From Methylomonas rapida (GTDB lineage Bacteria > Pseudomonadota > Gammaproteobacteria > Methylococcales > Methylomonadaceae), in assembly GCF_024360925.2 (NCBI RefSeq), contig NZ_CP113517.1, forward strand, positions 2,294,001 through 2,358,000: a stretch of 64,000 bases of DNA, written 5' to 3'. The translations under genes and the position numbers were made by a program. The notes beneath the pieces were generated by a model, which had not been told where the DNA came from, did no database searches, and was given only the letters and a program-made list of their open reading frames with translations. This document shows positions 42,522 to 53,405 of this stretch, piece after piece; within the stretch, counting starts at the first letter, position 1; each line of letters starts with the position of its first letter.

Positions 42522-44891
42522 ATGGCCTACACGCCCAGCACCACATTCAATTTTAGCCAGGGCAGCTACACACCCGGCACGACGTTTAGCTTCAACACCG
42601 GCGAAGCGGTTGCAGGCGAGATAGCCGCCACGCTGTCCGGCATCACCGGCGCGTTCACGGGGTATTCATTCGCGCCCGGCACCGTGTTGGGCGCTTTGGC
42701 GGGGCAATTGCAAGGCGTGTCGGCTGATCTGGTCGGCAACGTCGCCGCGCAGGGCGTTTTATCCGCCACCCTAGGCGGTTTAACCGGCCAATTTGCCGCC
42801 GCCGTCGTCCCACAAGGCCAAATCGACGCCACGCTGACCGGCATCACCGGCACGTTCGAGGGTTTGAATGTCGCCAACATGGGCCAAATCAACGCCACAC
42901 TGCAAGGCGTGGGCGGCTATTGGTTCGCGGAATACGATTCCAACGTCCCGCGCTTTACTGTGGGCAGCGTTTGCAGCCGCCAACAAGACACCGGCACATT
43001 AACCCACGCCGCCCAAGCGCCCATCGATCAAACCACCCGCATCGATCACGCCACCGACTTGCCGCATACCCTTGCCACGCCGATCAATCCCGGCACTCGC
43101 TTGCCATACGGCCATACCAGCAAAACCCACATCCAGCGTTGCGGCACGGTAGCTGACGCCACGCCAGTAAACGCCAATATCCAATCGGTGCAAGACTTAT
43201 TGCAATGGGCGGCCAAGCATTGGCTGAGCGATGCCGAAGATGCCAAGCCAACAAACGCCAGCGCCGCGGCGGTCGTACAGCAAATGACCAAAATCCGCCC
43301 GCCCGATTGGCGGCATCCCGTGCAAGATAGCGGCACCACTCGGCACGATTTCATCAAGACCATCGCCGCAGAACCGGAAGCGCCGTGGCGCTATACGCCA
43401 AGTTCTACGTTTTCGCTATTCGCGAATCCAGACTATACGCCTACCGAGGTTTTTGACTGGCCCAACGTCGTCCCGCGCATCCACTTGGCCATGCGTCACG
43501 TCGTCGGTATCGACGGCCTGAGCTTTTTAGCGCCACGCCAACAGGCCGGCCAAACCAAAACCAAGCGCTGCATTCCGGTCGACCAAGCCCGTAGGCCGCC
43601 GCCAGGCCAATCGATCATGCCGGAACCAGAGCGGCCACCGTACGAACCGCCGCCCGACCACGTCACCGTTACCATCCCGACTCAACAGGTTTACCTCATG
43701 CAACACGTTATCAGCGTCAAAACCGTACCCGGCAACATCGACGTGCCGATGGGCAATGTCAGCTTATCGTACGATGCAGATTCATTCGCCTGGCAATTCA
43801 GCGGCACGTTGCTGGACGCCGCCGCGCTGGCATTGGTGCAAGCCGAAACCGCCGTGGAGCTGGCCGTCACCATCGACGGCTATCTCTGGCATGTGCTGGT
43901 CGAAAGCATCGAACACGGCATCCAGTTTGCAAAACACTCTATCAGCCTGAAAGGTCGCTCACTGACTGCAGAGCTGGGCGCGCCGTATCTGCTGCCCACC
44001 AGCGCCACCATGGGCGATACGTTGGCCGTGCAACAATTAGCCGATTCATTGATGCCGGTCGGCTGGTCGATTGTCTGGAACGCACCCACCTGGAACGTTC
44101 CCGCCGGCGCCTTCAGCTACACCAACCAAACCCCGATCCAAGTCTTGGCCGGCCTGGTCAATGATATTGGCTGTGTCGCCGTCCCGCACCCTAGCCAGCG
44201 CAGCATCACGGTACAGCCGCGCTATCCGGTTTATCCATGGTACTTTGCCGAAGCTCCGGCCGATCTGGAAATACCCGAAGACGCCTTGACCAGCGTCAAC
44301 CTGCGCCCATCTATCGCCACCCAAGCCAACGGCGTTTACGTGCACGGCGGCGAAATCGGCGGCGTGCTGGGATGGTGCAGGCTCACCGGCACCGACGGCG
44401 CGAAACTGGCCCCGACCATCAGTAACAGCCTGATGACCGACGTGATTGGTTGCAGGCTATTGGGCGAACGCATCCTGGCCGGCCAGCAAACACAACCCGT
44501 CATCAAATCCGCCACTTTGCCACTCGACGGCGATGTATTCCCGCTGGCCAGCGTAGGCGACCTGGTACAAATCACACTCGGCAGCGACATTATCAAAGGT
44601 ATCGTCAACAGCGTCAGCATCGATGCGAGTCTGAGCAAAGTCAGCCAAACCATTCAAATCGGCGAAGAAACCGCCAACATCTGGACCGCATTCACCAGTC
44701 TATTGCCGCGCGATCCGTTGCTAGTCGGCACCATCGCCAGCGTTACCGGTGAAACCAGCGTAGTGACCCTGCTGGATGCCGGCGTCGTCAGCGTGCGCGG
44801 CACGGGTACGGTGGGCGGTAAGGTGTATATCCGGGCAGGGCGGATAGAAGGCCCAGCGCCGACAATGACGCAGAATGAGATTGTGGTTTAA
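42522..44891 (+). CDS. Large tail-tip/hub-like protein
   Basis: 789 residues. The first 130 hold short repeats of the type I-x-A-T-L-x-G-I-T-G (EIAATLSGITGAF, QIDATLTGITGTF, QINATLQGVGG). Residues 380-789 look like a hub or tail-tip domain: QQVYLMQHVISVKTVPGNIDVP, then LVNDIGCVAVPHPSQRSITVQPRYP, ending with a small beta barrel (GVVSVRGTGTVGGKVYIR). It probably forms the distal tail baseplate. Starts directly at the previous stop. Confidence 0.65.
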   Translation: MAYTPSTTFNFSQGSYTPGTTFSFNTGEAVAGEIAATLSGITGAFTGYSFAPGTVLGALAGQLQGVSADLVGNVAAQGVLSATLGGLTGQFAAAVVPQGQIDATLTGITGTFEGLNVANMGQINATLQGVGGYWFAEYDSNVPRFTVGSVCSRQQDTGTLTHAAQAPIDQTTRIDHATDLPHTLATPINPGTRLPYGHTSKTHIQRCGTVADATPVNANIQSVQDLLQWAAKHWLSDAEDAKPTNASAAAVVQQMTKIRPPDWRHPVQDSGTTRHDFIKTIAAEPEAPWRYTPSSTFSLFANPDYTPTEVFDWPNVVPRIHLAMRHVVGIDGLSFLAPRQQAGQTKTKRCIPVDQARRPPPGQSIMPEPERPPYEPPPDHVTVTIPTQQVYLMQHVISVKTVPGNIDVPMGNVSLSYDADSFAWQFSGTLLDAAALALVQAETAVELAVTIDGYLWHVLVESIEHGIQFAKHSISLKGRSLTAELGAPYLLPTSATMGDTLAVQQLADSLMPVGWSIVWNAPTWNVPAGAFSYTNQTPIQVLAGLVNDIGCVAVPHPSQRSITVQPRYPVYPWYFAEAPADLEIPEDALTSVNLRPSIATQANGVYVHGGEIGGVLGWCRLTGTDGAKLAPTISNSLMTDVIGCRLLGERILAGQQTQPVIKSATLPLDGDVFPLASVGDLVQITLGSDIIKGIVNSVSIDASLSKVSQTIQIGEETANIWTAFTSLLPRDPLLVGTIASVTGETSVVTLLDAGVVSVRGTGTVGGKVYIRAGRIEGPAPTMTQNEIVV

Positions 44892-45014
44892 GCCATCAGT
44901 TTCTTGGCGATTAGTTTTTAACAAATTTGTTAAAAAGTCCTGACCTTCTATAAATCCGTATTCTTCAATGCGATCTTTAATCCAACTGGTATCATATGTC
45001 CAACAGTCGGTCAT
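44892..45014 (-). pseudogene. AntA/AntB-type antirepressor fragment
   Basis: On the minus strand the frame beginning at 45014 reads TSWIKDRIEEYGFIEGQDFL, the typical AntA motif W-I-x-x-R-I-E-x-x-G-F-x-E-x-x-D-F. After about 40 residues it loses family similarity and runs into the mirror of the tail-tip gene, so only the N-terminal piece is left. It probably marks the right edge of the prophage. Confidence 0.6.
44915..44936. repeat. 22-base perfect palindrome at right prophage edge
   Basis: TTTTTAACAAA followed at once by its reverse complement TTTGTTAAAAA. It lies inside the AntA-like fragment and just after the last tail gene. It could act as a two-way transcription stop or a binding or attachment site. 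Confidence 0.5.
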
Positions 45015-45086
45015 TCAGCGTAGCTTTTGGCGTAAGCAAACAACAGACTGATAAAATAACCCTTAAGAATCAATAGTCAATAAACA

Positions 45087-46751
45087 ATGGCGCAATACAT
45101 TTTTTCCATGAATCGGGTTGGCAAGGTAGTGCCACCCAAGAAATACATTCTGAAAGACATTTCCTTGTCGTTCTTCCCCGGCGCAAAAATCGGCGTACTG
45201 GGCTTGAACGGTTCCGGTAAATCGACCTTGCTGCGCATCATGGCCGGCGTCGACAAGGAAATCGAAGGTGAGGCGATTCCGCTGAAAGGCATCAACATCG
45301 GCTATCTGCCGCAAGAGCCCCAGCTCGATCCCAACAAAACCGTGCGCGGCAACATCGAAGAAGCCGTTCAGCACATCAAGGATGCGCTGGCAAAACTGGA
45401 TGCGGTTTATGCGGCTTACGCCGATCCTGATGCCGATTTCGACAAACTGGCTGCCGAACAGGCCAAGCTGGAAGACATCATCAACGCCTGTGACGGGCAC
45501 AATCTCGATCGTCAATTGGAAATTGCCGCCGACGCGCTGCGCTTGCCGGATTGGGACGCCGATGTGACCAAGCTGTCCGGGGGTGAAAAACGCCGCGTGG
45601 CCTTGTGCCGTTTGTTGCTGTCCAAGCCCGACATGCTGCTGCTGGATGAGCCCACCAACCACTTGGATGCCGAATCCGTAGCCTGGCTGGAACGTTTCCT
45701 GCACGATTACACTGGCACCGTCGTCGCGGTGACCCACGACCGTTACTTCCTCGATAACGTCGCCGGCTGGATTCTGGAATTGGACCGTGGCATGGGCATT
45801 CCTTGGGAAGGCAACTACTCGTCCTGGCTGGAACAGAAGGAAAAACGCCTGGAACTGGAGGAGAAACAGGAAACCTCCCGCCAGAAAGCCATGAAAGCCG
45901 AGCTGGAGTGGGTGCGCTCGAATCCGAAAGGCCGTCATGCCAAGAGCAAGGCGCGTCTGGCCCGTTTCGAGGAGTTGTCGTCGGTCGAAGTGCAAAAACG
46001 CAACGAAACCCAGGAAATCTATATTCCACCCGGACCTCGCCTGGGCGACGTGGTGATCGAAGCCGAGAATGTCAGCAAAGGCTTTGGCGACCGATTATTG
46101 ATCAACAACCTGAGCTTCAAATTGCCGCCCGGCGGCATCGTCGGCATCATCGGCCCGAACGGTGCCGGTAAGACCACGTTGTTCCGCATGATGGCCGGTT
46201 TCGAGAAGCCCGATTCCGGCACATTCACGATGGGTCAAACCGTGCAGTTGTCCTATGTCGAGCAGTTCCGCGACAACATGGACAATAACAGGACGGTCTG
46301 GGAAGAAATTTCCGATGGCCTGGACATGGTCACGGTCGGCAAGTATGAAACACCCTCACGGGCGTATTGCGGCCGCTTCAACTTCAAAGGGCCGGACCAG
46401 CAAAAACGCATCGGCGAATTGTCCGGTGGTGAACGCAACCGTGTGCATCTGGCCAAGTTGCTGAAAAGCGGCGGCAACGTATTGCTGCTCGACGAACCCA
46501 CCAACGACCTGGACGTGGAAACCTTGCGGGCATTGGAAGAAGCCTTGCTGGCCTTCCCCGGTTGCGCGGTGGTGATTTCGCACGATCGCTGGTTTCTGGA
46601 TCGGGTTGCGACCCACATGCTGGCCTTTGAGGGCGATAGCGAAGTAGTCTGGTTCGAGGGCAACTATGCCGATTACGAGGCCGATCGTCATCGTCGTCTG
46701 GGTATCGATGCCGACACGCCTCATCGTATCAAATACAAAAAAATCGGCTGA
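45087..46751 (+). CDS. ettA: Energy-dependent translational throttle protein EttA
   Basis: 554 residues, an ABC-F ATPase that binds the ribosomal E site and gates the first elongation step according to ATP/ADP. Two ABC modules: Walker [10 protein letters not shown] near 40 and GPNGAGKTT near 358; signatures [12 protein letters not shown] and [12 protein letters not shown]; Walker [12 protein letters not shown] and [11 protein letters not shown]. The linker between contains the basic [19 protein letters not shown] region. It is the first host gene right of the prophage. Confidence 0.96.
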   Translation: MAQYIFSMNRVGKVVPPKKYILKDISLSFFPGAKIGVLGLNGSGKSTLLRIMAGVDKEIEGEAIPLKGINIGYLPQEPQLDPNKTVRGNIEEAVQHIKDALAKLDAVYAAYADPDADFDKLAAEQAKLEDIINACDGHNLDRQLEIAADALRLPDWDADVTKLSGGEKRRVALCRLLLSKPDMLLLDEPTNHLDAESVAWLERFLHDYTGTVVAVTHDRYFLDNVAGWILELDRGMGIPWEGNYSSWLEQKEKRLELEEKQETSRQKAMKAELEWVRSNPKGRHAKSKARLARFEELSSVEVQKRNETQEIYIPPGPRLGDVVIEAENVSKGFGDRLLINNLSFKLPPGGIVGIIGPNGAGKTTLFRMMAGFEKPDSGTFTMGQTVQLSYVEQFRDNMDNNRTVWEEISDGLDMVTVGKYETPSRAYCGRFNFKGPDQQKRIGELSGGERNRVHLAKLLKSGGNVLLLDEPTNDLDVETLRALEEALLAFPGCAVVISHDRWFLDRVATHMLAFEGDSEVVWFEGNYADYEADRHRRLGIDADTPHRIKYKKIG

Positions 46752-46826
46752 CCGGCCTTGAATGCGCTGTCCGCTGACGTTTACCGAACGACGTGGACAG
46801 CAAAATATATGCGGGAACTTGAAAAG

Positions 46827-46855
46827 ACAAAGACATGTCCCAATTCTGTCTTTGT
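46827..46855. other. Hairpin between ettA and hfq
   Basis: ACAAAGACA and TGTCTTTGT are perfect inverted 9-mers around an 11-base loop, about 100 bases before the hfq start. A weaker hairpin GCTGTCC...GGACAGC lies at about 46775-46801. Either could end the ettA transcript or shape the hfq leader; there is no T-run after them. Confidence 0.35.
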
Positions 46856-46950
46856 ATCTGTCTGGCAAACCCCAATGACAGTGTGTTGAAATGAACAGGT
46901 TTAGCGGGTAATGTATTGCCGCAGCCTGAACAATAATAAGGAGAAAGAGG

Positions 46951-47193
46951 ATGTCAAAAGCGCAAAATTTGCAGGACAGTTTTTTGAATGCACTCAGAAA
47001 AGAGCATACCCCCGTGTCGATTTTTTTGGTCAATGGCATTAAATTGCAAGGGCGTGTCGATTCGTTTGACCAATACGTGGTGATGCTGAAAAACACGGTC
47101 AACCAAATGGTGTACAAACACGCCATTTCCACCATCGTCCCCAGTAAAAATGTCAGCATGCATCGCGATGCCGATAGCAGTGATGAAAGTTAA
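46951..47193 (+). CDS. hfq: RNA chaperone Hfq
   Basis: 80 residues. Sm1 motif [22 protein letters not shown] and Sm2 motif [11 protein letters not shown] are intact, with QNLQDSFLN at the N terminus for proximal-face RNA binding. The C-terminal tail is short. Hexameric Hfq pairs small RNAs with mRNAs. Strong AAGGAG upstream. It heads the hfq-hflX-hflK-hflC group. Confidence 0.97.
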   Translation: MSKAQNLQDSFLNALRKEHTPVSIFLVNGIKLQGRVDSFDQYVVMLKNTVNQMVYKHAISTIVPSKNVSMHRDADSSDES

Positions 47194-47204
47194 GAGGTTT
47201 TTGT

Positions 47205-48485
47205 TTGTTTGAACGTCCTGATGCGGGTGAACGGGCTATTCTCGTTCACCTGAATTTGCAAGTCGGACAAGAAGATCTCGACGAGCTAAAAGAACTCACC
47301 AAATCCGCCGGCGCGCAGCCGGTTCACGTCGTGACCGGGAGTCGCTACAAACCCGACCCGAAATATTTCGTCGGCATCGGCAAAGTAGACGAAATAAAGG
47401 CTGCGGTCGCCGAGCACCAGGCCGACATCATTATCGTCAATCATCCATTGTCACCCAGCCAGGAACGCAATCTGGAGCGTGCGCTCGAGGTGCGGGTGGT
47501 CGATCGCAACGGCCTGATTCTGGATATTTTTGCCCAGCGCGCGCAAACGTTCGAAGGCAAATTGCAAGTCGAACTGGCCCAGCTCAAGCATTTGTCGACG
47601 CGCTTGATCCGTGGCTGGACGCATCTGGAGCGGCAGAAAGGGGGGATAGGTTTGCGCGGCCCCGGTGAAACCCAATTGGAAACCGACCGGCGTTTGTTGG
47701 GCGTGCGCATCAAGCAAATTCAGCAACGCTTGGAAAAGGTGGAAAAACAGCGCCATCAAGGGCGCAGTAAACGCAAAAAAGCCGAAATTCCGACCGTTTC
47801 CTTGGTCGGTTATACCAATGCCGGCAAATCGACCCTGTTCAACACCCTGACCGGTGCCGGCATTTATGCGGCCGACCAGTTGTTCGCGACGCTGGATCCC
47901 ACTTTGCGGCATTTGCCCCTGGGGAATAATGGTGAAGTGGTATTGGCGGATACCGTGGGCTTCATTCGGCATTTGCCCCATGAGCTGGTGGCGGCGTTTC
48001 GTTCGACCTTGCAGGAAGCCAGCGAAGCCGATTTATTGCTGCACGTGATCGATGCGAATGCCGAGGATAGGGATGAAACCATTTTTCAGGTCAATCAGGT
48101 CCTGGATGACATCGGCGCCGGCAAAATTCCTCAATTGAAGATTTTCAACAAGATCGACTTACTGGACGGCATTCCACCGCATATCGATTACGACGCCGAA
48201 GGCAAGCCGGTCGCGGTCTGGATTAGCGCGCAAAGCGGGGCCGGATGCGAGTTGTTGCAACAAGCTCTGATCGAATGTTTTTCCGATGGAAAAGTCATCA
48301 AAAAATGTTTTCTGTCTGCTGGACAAGCTGGTTTGAAGGCAAAATGGTTCGGACTGGTCAGATTCATCGATGAAACCGTCAATGATCATGGCGATTGCGA
48401 ATTGACGATAGAGATCGACAAAAAGCACTTGGGGTTGCTAAAGGATGTTCGGGTGGAGGAAGTGGCTCCGGTGCCGCATCAATGA
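47205..48485 (+). CDS. hflX: Ribosome-associated GTPase HflX
   Basis: 426 residues, TTG start 11 bases after hfq. N-terminal HflX domain (VHLNLQVGQEDLDELKEL), linker helix, then GTPase G1 GYTNAGKST near residue 203, G3 DTVGF near 250, G4 NKID near 315. It splits stalled 70S ribosomes under heat stress. AGGTTTTTG-rich spacing gives a modest ribosome site; MFERPDAGERA matches the usual family N terminus. Confidence 0.95.
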   Translation: MFERPDAGERAILVHLNLQVGQEDLDELKELTKSAGAQPVHVVTGSRYKPDPKYFVGIGKVDEIKAAVAEHQADIIIVNHPLSPSQERNLERALEVRVVDRNGLILDIFAQRAQTFEGKLQVELAQLKHLSTRLIRGWTHLERQKGGIGLRGPGETQLETDRRLLGVRIKQIQQRLEKVEKQRHQGRSKRKKAEIPTVSLVGYTNAGKSTLFNTLTGAGIYAADQLFATLDPTLRHLPLGNNGEVVLADTVGFIRHLPHELVAAFRSTLQEASEADLLLHVIDANAEDRDETIFQVNQVLDDIGAGKIPQLKIFNKIDLLDGIPPHIDYDAEGKPVAVWISAQSGAGCELLQQALIECFSDGKVIKKCFLSAGQAGLKAKWFGLVRFIDETVNDHGDCELTIEIDKKHLGLLKDVRVEEVAPVPHQ

Positions 48486-48620
48486 CGACGGCAGTCCCAG
48501 TTTGTTGCCCGGATGGCGGGAAATTACGATAGAATGACCGAGTTTGGCGCGGCATAAAATAAAGCGGTTTTTCTCATAACGCTAATATGCACAGTTTACA
48601 ATCCAATTGGAGCGTTTGGT

Positions 48621-49817
48621 ATGTCTTGGAATGAGCCCGGTGGTGGCAACAAAGACCCCTGGAGTGGTCGTAACGATCAAAATAATCCACCTGACTTGGA
48701 CGAAGTGATTCGTTCCTTGCAGGACAAGTTGGGCGGTCTGTTTGGTGGCGGCTCTGGGGGCGGTTCCTCGGACGGTTCCACCATGCGCGGCCTCGGTATC
48801 ATCGCCGCCGGCGCCGCTGTGCTGTGGGGCTTGAGCGGCTTTTACATCGTCGATGAAGGTACCCGTGGCGTGGTGACACGCTTCGGTGCTTATGTCGAAA
48901 CCACGACGCCCGGCTTGAATTGGCATGTGCCGACGCCGATAGAGCAGGTTCAGGTCATCAATGTCGAGCAGCAACGCTTCATCGAAGTGGGTTATCGCTC
49001 AGGCGGCGGTCAGGCCATGGGCTCTGTGCCGAAAGAATCCATGATGCTTACCAGGGATGAAAACATCGTTGACGTTCGTCTGGCGGTGCAATATCAGGTC
49101 AAGGACGCCAAAGATTATGCCTTCAACGTACTGGACCCCAATTCCACGTTGAAACAAGTCACCGAGAGCGTGCAGCGCGGCGTGATCGGCGCCAGCGACA
49201 TGGATTTCGTGCTGACCGAAGGGCGTAGTGAAATCGTCATGGCGATCAAGTCGGAGATTCAAAACGTGATGGATGCCTATAAGGCCGGCATTTTGATCAC
49301 CAGTGTGAATCTACAGGACGCTCAGCCCCCCGAACAGGTGCAAGGCGCGTTCGAGGATGCGATCAAGGCCCGAGAAGACAAGCAACGCTTGATCAACGAA
49401 GCGGAAGCCTATTCCAATGATGTAGTTCCGAAAGCGCGCGGCGCCGCTTCTCGCATCGTGCAAGAGGCCGAAGGTTACAAGGAAAAAGTCATCGCCCGGG
49501 CTAATGGTGACGTCAGCCGCTTTGGTCAATTGATGGTGGAATACAAAAAAGCCCCCGCGGTGACCAAACAGCGCATGTATATCGAAGCGATGGAGTCGGT
49601 ACTGGAGCGCTCCAACAACGTCCTGGTCGATGTCAAGGGCGGCAATAACATCCTGTATCTGCCGCTGGATAAAATGACCACGAAAATGAGTGAAGAGCAG
49701 CCGGCGGTCGCGCCTGTCAGCCATGAATCGACTTCGGTGGTTTCGCAACCCGTCAAGGAAGCGGTCAAAACCGATATTCGTGCTTCAGCCCGTGAACGTG
49801 ATGTGAGAGGACGCTAA
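48621..49817 (+). CDS. hflK: FtsH modulator HflK
   Basis: 398 residues. Gly/Asp-rich cytoplasmic N terminus, one membrane helix (LGIIAAGAAVLWGLSGFYIV near residue 57), then the SPFH/band-7 domain (VNVEQ...TRDENIVDVRLAVQYQVKD) and a helical region. With HflC it forms a large periplasmic cage around FtsH hexamers and modulates proteolysis. Stop and hflC start are one base apart. Confidence 0.95.
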   Translation: MSWNEPGGGNKDPWSGRNDQNNPPDLDEVIRSLQDKLGGLFGGGSGGGSSDGSTMRGLGIIAAGAAVLWGLSGFYIVDEGTRGVVTRFGAYVETTTPGLNWHVPTPIEQVQVINVEQQRFIEVGYRSGGGQAMGSVPKESMMLTRDENIVDVRLAVQYQVKDAKDYAFNVLDPNSTLKQVTESVQRGVIGASDMDFVLTEGRSEIVMAIKSEIQNVMDAYKAGILITSVNLQDAQPPEQVQGAFEDAIKAREDKQRLINEAEAYSNDVVPKARGAASRIVQEAEGYKEKVIARANGDVSRFGQLMVEYKKAPAVTKQRMYIEAMESVLERSNNVLVDVKGGNNILYLPLDKMTTKMSEEQPAVAPVSHESTSVVSQPVKEAVKTDIRASARERDVRGR

Positions 49818-49818
49818 G

Positions 49819-50673
49819 ATGGGAAACAAGATAATCGTCGGCGTTGGTGCGCTGTTTATTGGTTTGGTCATGTCGGTGTTTACCGTTTCCGAGACGGAAC
49901 GAGCCATTAAATTTCAATTGGGTGAGATCGTCGGCGCGGATTTCAAGCCGGGAATCCATTTCAAGATACCTTTCATCAATAACGTCAAAAAATTCGATGC
50001 GCGTATCCTGACCATGGATGCGACACCCGAGCGTTTTTTGACCGCTGAAAAGAAAAACGTCATCGTCGATTCGTTCGTTAAATGGCGTATCGGTGACGTA
50101 AAAGCGTTTTATACTTCGGTGGGCGGCGATATAAACCAAGCCAACATCCGCTTGGATCAAATCATGAAGGACGCCGCGCGTAGCGAATTCAGCAAGCGGG
50201 AAATCAAACAACTGGTTTCCACCGATCGCAGCGTCATTCGCGAAGCGTTGAAAACCAATGTATCGCCGCATGCGCAAAAGCTGGGTATCAACATTGTCGA
50301 CATCCAAGTCAAACGCATCGATTTGCCGAACGAAGTGAGTGCCTCGGTTTATCAACGGATGGAAGCCGAGCGGGCCCGGGTGGCACGTGAATTTCGTTCG
50401 CAAGGTTCGGAAGCGGCCGAAAGAATCCGCGCCGATGCGGACAAGCAACGCGAAATCATTCTGGCCAATGCCTATCGCGACTCCGAAGTCCTGCGCGGTG
50501 AAGGCGATGCCAAGGCCGCCGAGATTTTCGCCAATACCTACAGTGAGGACAGCGACTTTTATGCGTTCTATCGCAGCATGATCGCGTACAAGCAAAGCCT
50601 GGGCAAATCCGGCAACATCATGGTGCTGGAACCCGATTCGGATTTCTTCAAGTTCTTCAAACATCAAAAATAA
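49819..50673 (+). CDS. hflC: FtsH modulator HflC
   Basis: 284 residues. N-terminal membrane helix (IIVGVGALFIGLVMSVFTV), SPFH domain (FHFKIPFINNVKKFDARILTMD-like), and the Ala/Glu-rich helical C terminus with YRSMIAYKQSLG typical of HflC. Partner of HflK in the FtsH complex. A strong terminator follows at 50702. Confidence 0.95.
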   Translation: MGNKIIVGVGALFIGLVMSVFTVSETERAIKFQLGEIVGADFKPGIHFKIPFINNVKKFDARILTMDATPERFLTAEKKNVIVDSFVKWRIGDVKAFYTSVGGDINQANIRLDQIMKDAARSEFSKREIKQLVSTDRSVIREALKTNVSPHAQKLGINIVDIQVKRIDLPNEVSASVYQRMEAERARVAREFRSQGSEAAERIRADADKQREIILANAYRDSEVLRGEGDAKAAEIFANTYSEDSDFYAFYRSMIAYKQSLGKSGNIMVLEPDSDFFKFFKHQK

Positions 50674-50701
50674 GCCATACCATTTGAAACGTGGTGGAAA
50701 G

Positions 50702-50728
50702 CGCTCCGCTATCTAGGCGGGGCGTTTT
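50702..50728 (+). terminator. Terminator after hflC
   Basis: CGCTCCGC and GCGGGGCG pair (one G-T) around TATCTAG, followed by TTTT. It separates the hfq-hflXKC transcript from hisZ. Confidence 0.65.
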
Positions 50729-50748
50729 CTGCGATTGGGATAAAGAAA

Positions 50749-51942
50749 ATGCAAAAAAAAGACTCCTGGTTGTTACCAGAAGGCATCAGCGAGGCACTGC
50801 CGGAAGAGGCAGCGCATCTGGAGCGCCTGCGCCGGAATTTGCTCGACACGTTCGCGTGCTGGGGATACCAGCTGGTTATTCCACCCTTCGTGGATTTTCT
50901 GGATTCTTTGTTGACGGGTTCCGGGCATGATCTTGACCTGCAAACCTTCAAGCTGACCGACCAATTGAGCGGTGAAATGTTGGGCGTGCGCGCCGACATG
51001 ACCCCGCAAGTAGCCAGGATCGATGCGCACAATCTCAAACACGAGTGGCCGACCCGGCTCTGTTATGTCGGCACGACCTTGCACACCGTGGGCGACCCGC
51101 TGGAAAAGACTCGCAGTCCAATGCAGATAGGGGCGGAGTTATACGGTCATGCCGGCATCGAAAGCGATTACGAAGTGATTCAGCTGATGCTGGAAATGCT
51201 CGCCATTAGCGGCATTCAAAACGTGCATCTGGACATGGGCCATGTGGGCGTCTATCGGGCCTTGGTCGAACATGCCGGCTTGAACAAACAACAAGAAACC
51301 GAACTGTTCGATGTGTTGCAACGCAAAGCCAGAACCGAACTGGCGGAATTAATCGAAGGGTTTGCGATTTCCGCTCATTTCAAGGACATTTTCAACGCGC
51401 TGCCCAAATTGAACGGTGGCATCGACATCCTGTCCAAAGCGGCCCAACTGCTCGATATCGGCAATGGCGACATTCAAACCGCTTTGCAGGATTTGCAAGT
51501 CATCGCCGAAAAACTGCAACGCGATTATCCGTCTTTGACCGTCAGTTTCGATCTGGCCGAATTGCGCGGCTATCATTATCACACCGGTCTGGTCTTTGCC
51601 GCTTTTGTACCTTCGATAGGACGAGAAATCGCGCGGGGCGGGCGTTACGACAACATTGGTGCCGTGTTCGGCAGAGCCAGACCCGCGACCGGTTTCAGCG
51701 CGGATTTGAAAGTGTTGGCGGGCTTGTTGGCAGGCGAAGACGAAGCACCGGTACAAAGCATTTTCGCGCCCGCCGTGGAGGATTGCGAGCTGTCGCGGAC
51801 CGTTCGCGATCTGCGCGCCTCCGGCGTGCGGGTCATTCGGCAATTGCCCGGTCAAACAGGCGGCCCCGAGCAATTGGGTTGTAACGCCGTATTGGAAAAA
51901 CAAGATCAACAGTGGGTCGTCAGACCATTGGCTAGTCGTTAA
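50749..51942 (+). CDS. hisZ: ATP phosphoribosyltransferase regulatory subunit HisZ
   Basis: 397 residues, a histidyl-tRNA synthetase-like protein without a tRNA-binding domain. Class II-type motif 2 region MLGVRADMTPQVARIDAHNL near residue 78 and GGRYDNIGAVFGRARPATGFS near 290. With short-form HisG it makes the first enzyme of histidine synthesis and gives feedback control. The hisZ-purA pairing is common in gammaproteobacteria outside the enterics. Confidence 0.93.
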   Translation: MQKKDSWLLPEGISEALPEEAAHLERLRRNLLDTFACWGYQLVIPPFVDFLDSLLTGSGHDLDLQTFKLTDQLSGEMLGVRADMTPQVARIDAHNLKHEWPTRLCYVGTTLHTVGDPLEKTRSPMQIGAELYGHAGIESDYEVIQLMLEMLAISGIQNVHLDMGHVGVYRALVEHAGLNKQQETELFDVLQRKARTELAELIEGFAISAHFKDIFNALPKLNGGIDILSKAAQLLDIGNGDIQTALQDLQVIAEKLQRDYPSLTVSFDLAELRGYHYHTGLVFAAFVPSIGREIARGGRYDNIGAVFGRARPATGFSADLKVLAGLLAGEDEAPVQSIFAPAVEDCELSRTVRDLRASGVRVIRQLPGQTGGPEQLGCNAVLEKQDQQWVVRPLASR

Positions 51943-53262
<1,320 letters not shown>

Positions 53263-53271
53263 AATAACGCT

Positions 53272-53310
53272 CGAGCATGGACGCAGACTGTTGTGTGCAT
53301 GCTCGTTTAT
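53272..53310 (+). terminator. Terminator-like hairpin after purA
   Basis: CGAGCATG and CATGCTCG are perfect inverted 8-mers with an 18-base loop, followed by TTTATAAGT. Moderate strength. Confidence 0.45.
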
Positions 53311-53405
53311 AAGTATTCTCCGAAATTGACAACTGTCAGTAATAACAGTACCTTAGCCCGCTTTGCTTACACGTCGTCTTCAATCCTGAATCTCAAGAGT
53401 CATTA

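Larger units (their letters stand above)
19228..45014. mobile_element. Defective lambda-like prophage region
   Basis: Contiguous phage genes: immunity-like locus, then portal to tail tip in lambda order. Missing are terminase, integrase, repressor, replication genes and an endolysin. Two IS copies, HicAB and palindromic repeats interrupt it. Borders are approximate: the left may include the HNH and DUF2939 genes, the right is set by an AntA-like fragment next to host ettA. I could not find att repeats. Confidence 0.8.

Noticed and set aside
45063..45995. 310-codon frame antisense to ettA
   Set aside because: It is the mirror of a well-supported ABC-F gene; its composition (Phe/Gln/Gly-rich) is typical of such shadows.
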